DNA of 64,000 nt from Bacteroidota bacterium. GTDB taxonomy: Bacteria; Bacteroidota; Ignavibacteria; Ignavibacteriales; Ignavibacteriaceae. The stretch is from contig JAKAGZ010000003.1 in the NCBI GenBank assembly GCA_021815365.1, positions 1-64,000 of the forward strand, written 5' to 3'. This document shows, piece after piece, positions 62,858 through 64,000 of this stretch (positions within the stretch are counted from its first letter, which is position 1; each line of letters opens with the position of its first letter). The position numbers and the translations under genes are program-made. The notes under the pieces are model-generated. The model saw only the letters and a list, made by a program, of their open reading frames with translations. It had not been told where the DNA came from and made no database searches.

Positions 62858-63508
62858 ATGAAAGAACAATTAACAGAAAGACAAGAAGAAATCTTACGCT
62901 TCATTGAACAGTTCAGAGAAGCAAACGGTTACCCGCCAACCCTTAGAGAGATTGGAAAAAAATTTTTAATCTCCTCAACCTTCGGAGTAAAAAGACATCT
63001 TGACGCACTGGTAAAAAAAGGCTACCTGAATATCGAAAGCAATGCAAGCAGAGGAATTTCTCTCTTAAAGATTGACAATGAAAACATAAAGAATAATTCA
63101 TTGCCTGAAAAGAATGATGTCTTTGCAAAAATTCCTATCGTAGGACGTGTCGCAGCAGGCTCGCCTATCACAGCAATTGAAAATATTGAGGGCAGCGTTG
63201 TTGTTGACCCGACCTTTATGAAAAAAACTGAAGATAGTTTCGCTCTTCGTGTCAAAGGCGACAGCATGATCAATTCAGGAATTTTTGAAGACGACCTTGT
63301 CATTGTAACGCCGGCTAAAGATGCATTGAACGGCGAGATTATTGTCGCAATGCTTGATGATGAAGTAACTGTAAAAACTTTTGAAAATAAAAACAACAAA
63401 ATCCGTCTGATACCATCTAATGATAATTACCAGCCAATTGAGGTAACAACCGAGAGGGAGTTTTCGATTGTTGGTAAGGTAGTCGGTGTTTTCAGATGGT
63501 TAAACTAA
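62858..63508 (+). CDS. lexA: LexA repressor
   Basis: 216 residues. The N-terminal winged-helix LexA DNA-binding domain (LTERQEEILRFIEQFREANGYPPTLREIGKKF, residues 4-36, and so on) is followed by the S24 self-cleaving domain. RVAAGSPI holds the cleavage site A100-G101, GDSMINSG the nucleophile S136, and VTVKTF the general base K173. LexA represses SOS genes until RecA-DNA filaments trigger cleavage. The start is ATG 62858, 11 bp after the candidate operator. Two small genes follow in the same direction within 15 bp of each other and may belong to the SOS operon. Confidence 0.96.
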   Translation: MKEQLTERQEEILRFIEQFREANGYPPTLREIGKKFLISSTFGVKRHLDALVKKGYLNIESNASRGISLLKIDNENIKNNSLPEKNDVFAKIPIVGRVAAGSPITAIENIEGSVVVDPTFMKKTEDSFALRVKGDSMINSGIFEDDLVIVTPAKDALNGEIIVAMLDDEVTVKTFENKNNKIRLIPSNDNYQPIEVTTEREFSIVGKVVGVFRWLN

Positions 63509-63521
63509 AAACGGAGCAACT

Positions 63522-63770
63522 ATGAAATCAGAAATTTTTTCGCGGGCAATCAGCAACAGGAACGAAGTAAAATTTCTTTATTTAATGGATGAGATTGTTC
63601 TGCATCCTTATTATATAAGCAAAGAAAAGAACGGCAAAAAAGTAATTTACGGGAGGATGCCTGATTCATCTGCAATTAAAAAATTTGAACTTGGAAGAAT
63701 TGCAAATCTGAAAATTCTAAAGAAGATAAAATTTTGTCCAATTATCCCTTTGATGTCAAAGGCTAGTTAA
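63522..63770 (+). CDS. Small WYL-like domain protein
   Basis: 82 residues: AISNRNEVKFLYLMDEIVLHPYYISKEKNGKKVIYG, then FELGRIANLKIL. The order of an AI-x-N start, a Y-L core, HPYYI and a terminal F-E-L-x-RI is the pattern of WYL domains, which bind ligands or nucleic acid in regulators and defence systems. It is much smaller than usual WYL proteins and has no HTH. A short RBS (ACGGAG) precedes the ATG. It lies 13 bp after lexA, so it may be an SOS-linked gene. The domain call is by eye. Confidence 0.5.
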   Translation: MKSEIFSRAISNRNEVKFLYLMDEIVLHPYYISKEKNGKKVIYGRMPDSSAIKKFELGRIANLKILKKIKFCPIIPLMSKAS

Positions 63771-63771
63771 T

Positions 63772-64000
63772 ATGATCGAGGTTAATATGATTGAGCCCGA
63801 TAAACGAAGAAGCATTGATCTGCTTGTTGAACAATTCTGGAAACAGGGTTACTTAACAGTCAGCCGCAGGTATGGAACTTATTTACCCGAACCCTCGAAA
63901 GTCGGTAAATTTGAAATTGATATCCTTGCCCGTTACAAAAAAAATTATGCAATCGGAATTACATTAACTGAAGATGATTTAAAAGATCCAAAAATACTCG
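63772..64000 (+). CDS. Partial gene, nuclease-like N-terminus
   Basis: The first 76 codons are visible and run off the right edge. After MIEVNMIEPDKRRSID come LLVEQFWKQGYLTVSRRYGTYL and GKFEIDILARYKKNYAIGITL. The EID plus a hydrophobic strand resembles a PD-(D/E)xK nuclease core, but the usual Glu-x-Lys of the second strand reads GIT here. It starts one base after the stop of the WYL-like gene; a second in-frame ATG lies at 63787. The tight lexA-WYL-nuclease order suggests co-regulation. Family not certain. Confidence 0.45.
   Translation, partial: MIEVNMIEPDKRRSIDLLVEQFWKQGYLTVSRRYGTYLPEPSKVGKFEIDILARYKKNYAIGITLTEDDLKDPKIL

Overview
The window is chromosomal DNA, AT-leaning and almost fully coding, from a Gram-negative bacterium of the Bacteroidota/Chlorobiota branch. 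Ignavibacteria-like is the best guess. The evidence is an LpxC-FabZ fusion, a GldC homologue, HldE split into two genes, GTP-type PEP carboxykinase, and a full lipid A / BamA / Skp / TamB outer-membrane set. Many genes lack a strong Shine-Dalgarno. Species placement is inference, because no database search was possible.

Layout. 0-8.2 kb: ispG (partial), dnaG, a YrdC-like protein, rpmB, a small outer-membrane barrel, a thermonuclease-like protein, gldC and cydAB. 8.2-13.6 kb is the accessory stretch. It holds a 185-bp MITE-like element with a 7-bp target duplication, an unexplained inverted-repeat-rich segment, a nuclease-helicase (DUF2075 type) next to an Mrr-type endonuclease, an orphan AbrB-type antitoxin and an MNT/HEPN pair. 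13.6-22.0 kb: a PQQ-type sugar dehydrogenase, PspC and LytTR proteins, then a peptidoglycan-recycling block (NagZ-type GH3, serine hydrolase, AmpG-like permease, BadF-type amino-sugar kinase). 22-28.6 kb: a PLP enzyme, a CoA-acylating aldehyde dehydrogenase whose C-terminus looks like a bacterial-microcompartment encapsulation peptide, a one-base-frameshifted gene, a U32 protein, a lipoprotein and FmdB.

28.6-52.6 kb is a long minus-strand envelope region. In transcription order it reads cytidylate-kinase-like gene, uppS, bamA, two skp/ompH, lpxD, lpxC-fabZ, lpxA, lipoate ligase, panB and a beta-propeller; then a ParE-type toxin-antitoxin pair, hldE in two genes, tamB, rnr and a metallopeptidase/TolB-propeller/Omp85 fusion. 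It makes the lipid carrier, lipid A and core heptose, and the machinery that inserts outer-membrane proteins. 52.8-64 kb: fumC, a six-PAS hybrid histidine kinase, pckG, a lone MlaE permease, ilvE, and lexA followed by an isolated WYL-like protein and a partial nuclease-like gene.

The most unusual general property is the number of palindromic intergenic repeats of several families: GTCCC-GGGAC hairpins in mirrored order, a 25-bp near-perfect palindrome present twice, a GATGACATC hairpin present twice, and a CTCTCC-type inverted pair. A further palindromic element lies in frame inside tamB. The strongest candidates for follow-up are the nuclease-helicase/Mrr cassette with its flanking element, the tamB insertion and the encapsulation-peptide aldehyde dehydrogenase.
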